This document shows positions 49,273 through 50,289 of a stretch of 50,289 nt of DNA, in pieces. The notes under the pieces are model-generated. The model had not been told where the DNA came from. It was given only the letters and a program-made list of their open reading frames with translations, and searched no databases. The DNA comes from Bordetella parapertussis (GTDB lineage: Bacteria; Pseudomonadota; Gammaproteobacteria; Burkholderiales; Burkholderiaceae_C): the NCBI GenBank assembly GCA_945878355.1, contig CAMCTC010000028.1, positions 1 to 50,289 on the forward strand. Reading direction: 5' to 3'. Position 1 is the first letter of the stretch. Every line of letters begins with the position of its first letter. A program made the translations under genes and the position numbers.

Positions 49273-50250
49273 ATGGATATCTTCGACTACGACAACATCC
49301 TGCTGCTGCCCCGTCAATGCCGGGTCGACAGCCGCGCCGACTGCGACACCTCGGTCGAGTTCGGCCCGCGCCGATTCAAGCTGCCGGTGGTGCCGGCCAA
49401 CATGAAGACGGTGGTCGACGAGGCCATCACCGAGCAGTTGGCCGCTGGCGGCCACTTCTATGTGATGCACCGCTTCGATCTCGACGCCGTGGCCTTCGCC
49501 CGGCGAATGAGAGACAAGGACTTGTTCGTCTCGATCAGCTCGGGCGTCAAACCCGAGGACGTGGCGGTGATCGACCGACTGGCCGCCGAGGGCCTGGGCG
49601 CCGACTACATCACGATCGACATCGCCCATGGCCACGCCGAGAGCGTGCGCCGGATGATCGCCCATATCCGGCAGAAGCTGCCTTCGGCATTCGTGATCGC
49701 CGGCAACGTCGGCACGCCCGAGGGCGTGATCGACCTCGAGAACTGGGGCGCCGACGCAACCAAGGTCGGCATCGGCCCAGGCAAGGTCTGCATCACGCGG
49801 CTGAAGACAGGTTTTGGCACCGGTGGCTGGCAACTCAGCGCGCTGAAATGGTGTGCGCGCGTGGCGAGCAAACCGATCGTCGCTGACGGCGGCATCCGCC
49901 ACCACGGCGACATCGCCAAGAGCGTTCGCTTTGGCGCCGCCATGGTGATGGTGGGCTCGCTGTTCGCCGGCCACGAGGAATCGCCGGGCGCGACGATCGA
50001 GGTCGATGGCAAGCTCTACAAGGAGTACTACGGCTCGGCCAGCGACTTCAACAAGGGCGAGTACAAGCATGTCGAAGGCAAGCGCATCCTCGAACCCGTC
50101 AAAGGCAAACTCGCCGACACGCTGCGCGAGATGCGCGAAGACCTGCAGAGCTCGATCAGCTATGCCGGCGGCCGGGTACTGGCCGACTTGAAGCGCGTCA
50201 ACTACGTGGTGCTGGGCGGCGAAAATGCCGGCGAGCACCTGTTGATGTGA
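49273..50250 (+). CDS. guaC: GMP reductase
   Basis: Converts GMP to IMP with NADPH, linking guanine and adenine nucleotide pools (325 aa). Family motifs are [20 protein letters not shown] and [15 protein letters not shown], the catalytic loop [20 protein letters not shown] with Cys173, then [20 protein letters not shown], and [19 protein letters not shown]. The length and loop place it in the bacterial GuaC type 2 group (near 325 aa) rather than the E. coli-type 347-aa group. A TAGAAT at about 49110 could be its -10 element. No purine riboswitch was recognised in the 214-base upstream gap. Confidence 0.95.
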   Translation: MDIFDYDNILLLPRQCRVDSRADCDTSVEFGPRRFKLPVVPANMKTVVDEAITEQLAAGGHFYVMHRFDLDAVAFARRMRDKDLFVSISSGVKPEDVAVIDRLAAEGLGADYITIDIAHGHAESVRRMIAHIRQKLPSAFVIAGNVGTPEGVIDLENWGADATKVGIGPGKVCITRLKTGFGTGGWQLSALKWCARVASKPIVADGGIRHHGDIAKSVRFGAAMVMVGSLFAGHEESPGATIEVDGKLYKEYYGSASDFNKGEYKHVEGKRILEPVKGKLADTLREMREDLQSSISYAGGRVLADLKRVNYVVLGGENAGEHLLM

Positions 50251-50289
50251 GACAAAAACGCCGGCCTGGGACTCAGTGCTTTCCCGAAG

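Overview
The window is GC-rich and its genes are tightly packed in short operons. The gene repertoire points to a betaproteobacterium of the order Burkholderiales, probably Comamonadaceae or the Rubrivivax/Leptothrix group. Supporting evidence is the Bug-family solute receptor, the DUF3305/DUF3306 formate dehydrogenase accessory locus, a Burkholderiales-style flavoprotein reductase next to an epimerase, and a Comamonadaceae-like intergenic hairpin repeat. This placement is inference from gene content, not from a marker gene. No tRNA, rRNA, CRISPR array or intact mobile element was found.

Region 1 (1-4.8 kb): a three-gene TRAP transporter (dctP-dctQ-dctM) ends in a strong hairpin. A secreted FGE/SUMF1-fold protein without the catalytic cysteines lies convergent to it, followed by a gene-poor stretch with a small AT-richer coding relic.

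Region 2 (4.8-19.3 kb): a catabolic cluster. An amidase, a nucleoside hydrolase and an AraC-type regulator read leftward. Divergent from them is a branched-chain-type ABC transporter (livH, a livM-livG fusion, livF, receptor), followed by two tandem [carboxyltransferase + acyl-CoA ligase] pairs. The livM-livG fusion is broken by a TAG codon inside its Walker A motif. No biotin carboxylase or biotin carrier gene is nearby. The likely logic is import of an acid or amide, CoA activation, then carboxyl-group transfer; the substrate is unknown.

Region 3 (19.3-23.5 kb): rhomboid protease, NAD-dependent epimerase, 2Fe-2S flavoprotein reductase and a Bug-family receptor.

Region 4 (23.5-34.9 kb): a complete periplasmic molybdenum formate dehydrogenase locus. 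Leftward genes are DUF3305, DUF3306, a polyferredoxin, a TorD-type chaperone and mobA. Rightward genes are a small Tat peptide, fdhA, fdhB, a small lipoprotein, the cytochrome b subunit, a small exported protein and fdhD. The two arms share an AT-rich divergent promoter region. Together they encode the enzyme, its cofactor maturation and its export chaperones.

Region 5 (34.9-50.3 kb): mostly housekeeping genes: PHP phosphatase, YciO, a Rid protein, PlsY, a PCu(A)C copper chaperone, ModA, YbaK, a Tas-like aldo/keto reductase, a mercaptopyruvate sulfurtransferase, a GNAT acetyltransferase, a DUF4382/DUF5666-like lipoprotein, an alpha/beta hydrolase, UvrD and GMP reductase. The lipoprotein gene is flanked by two diverged copies of the same GNAT/hydrolase promoter segment, one carrying a truncated GNAT gene, so this stretch was rearranged by duplication.
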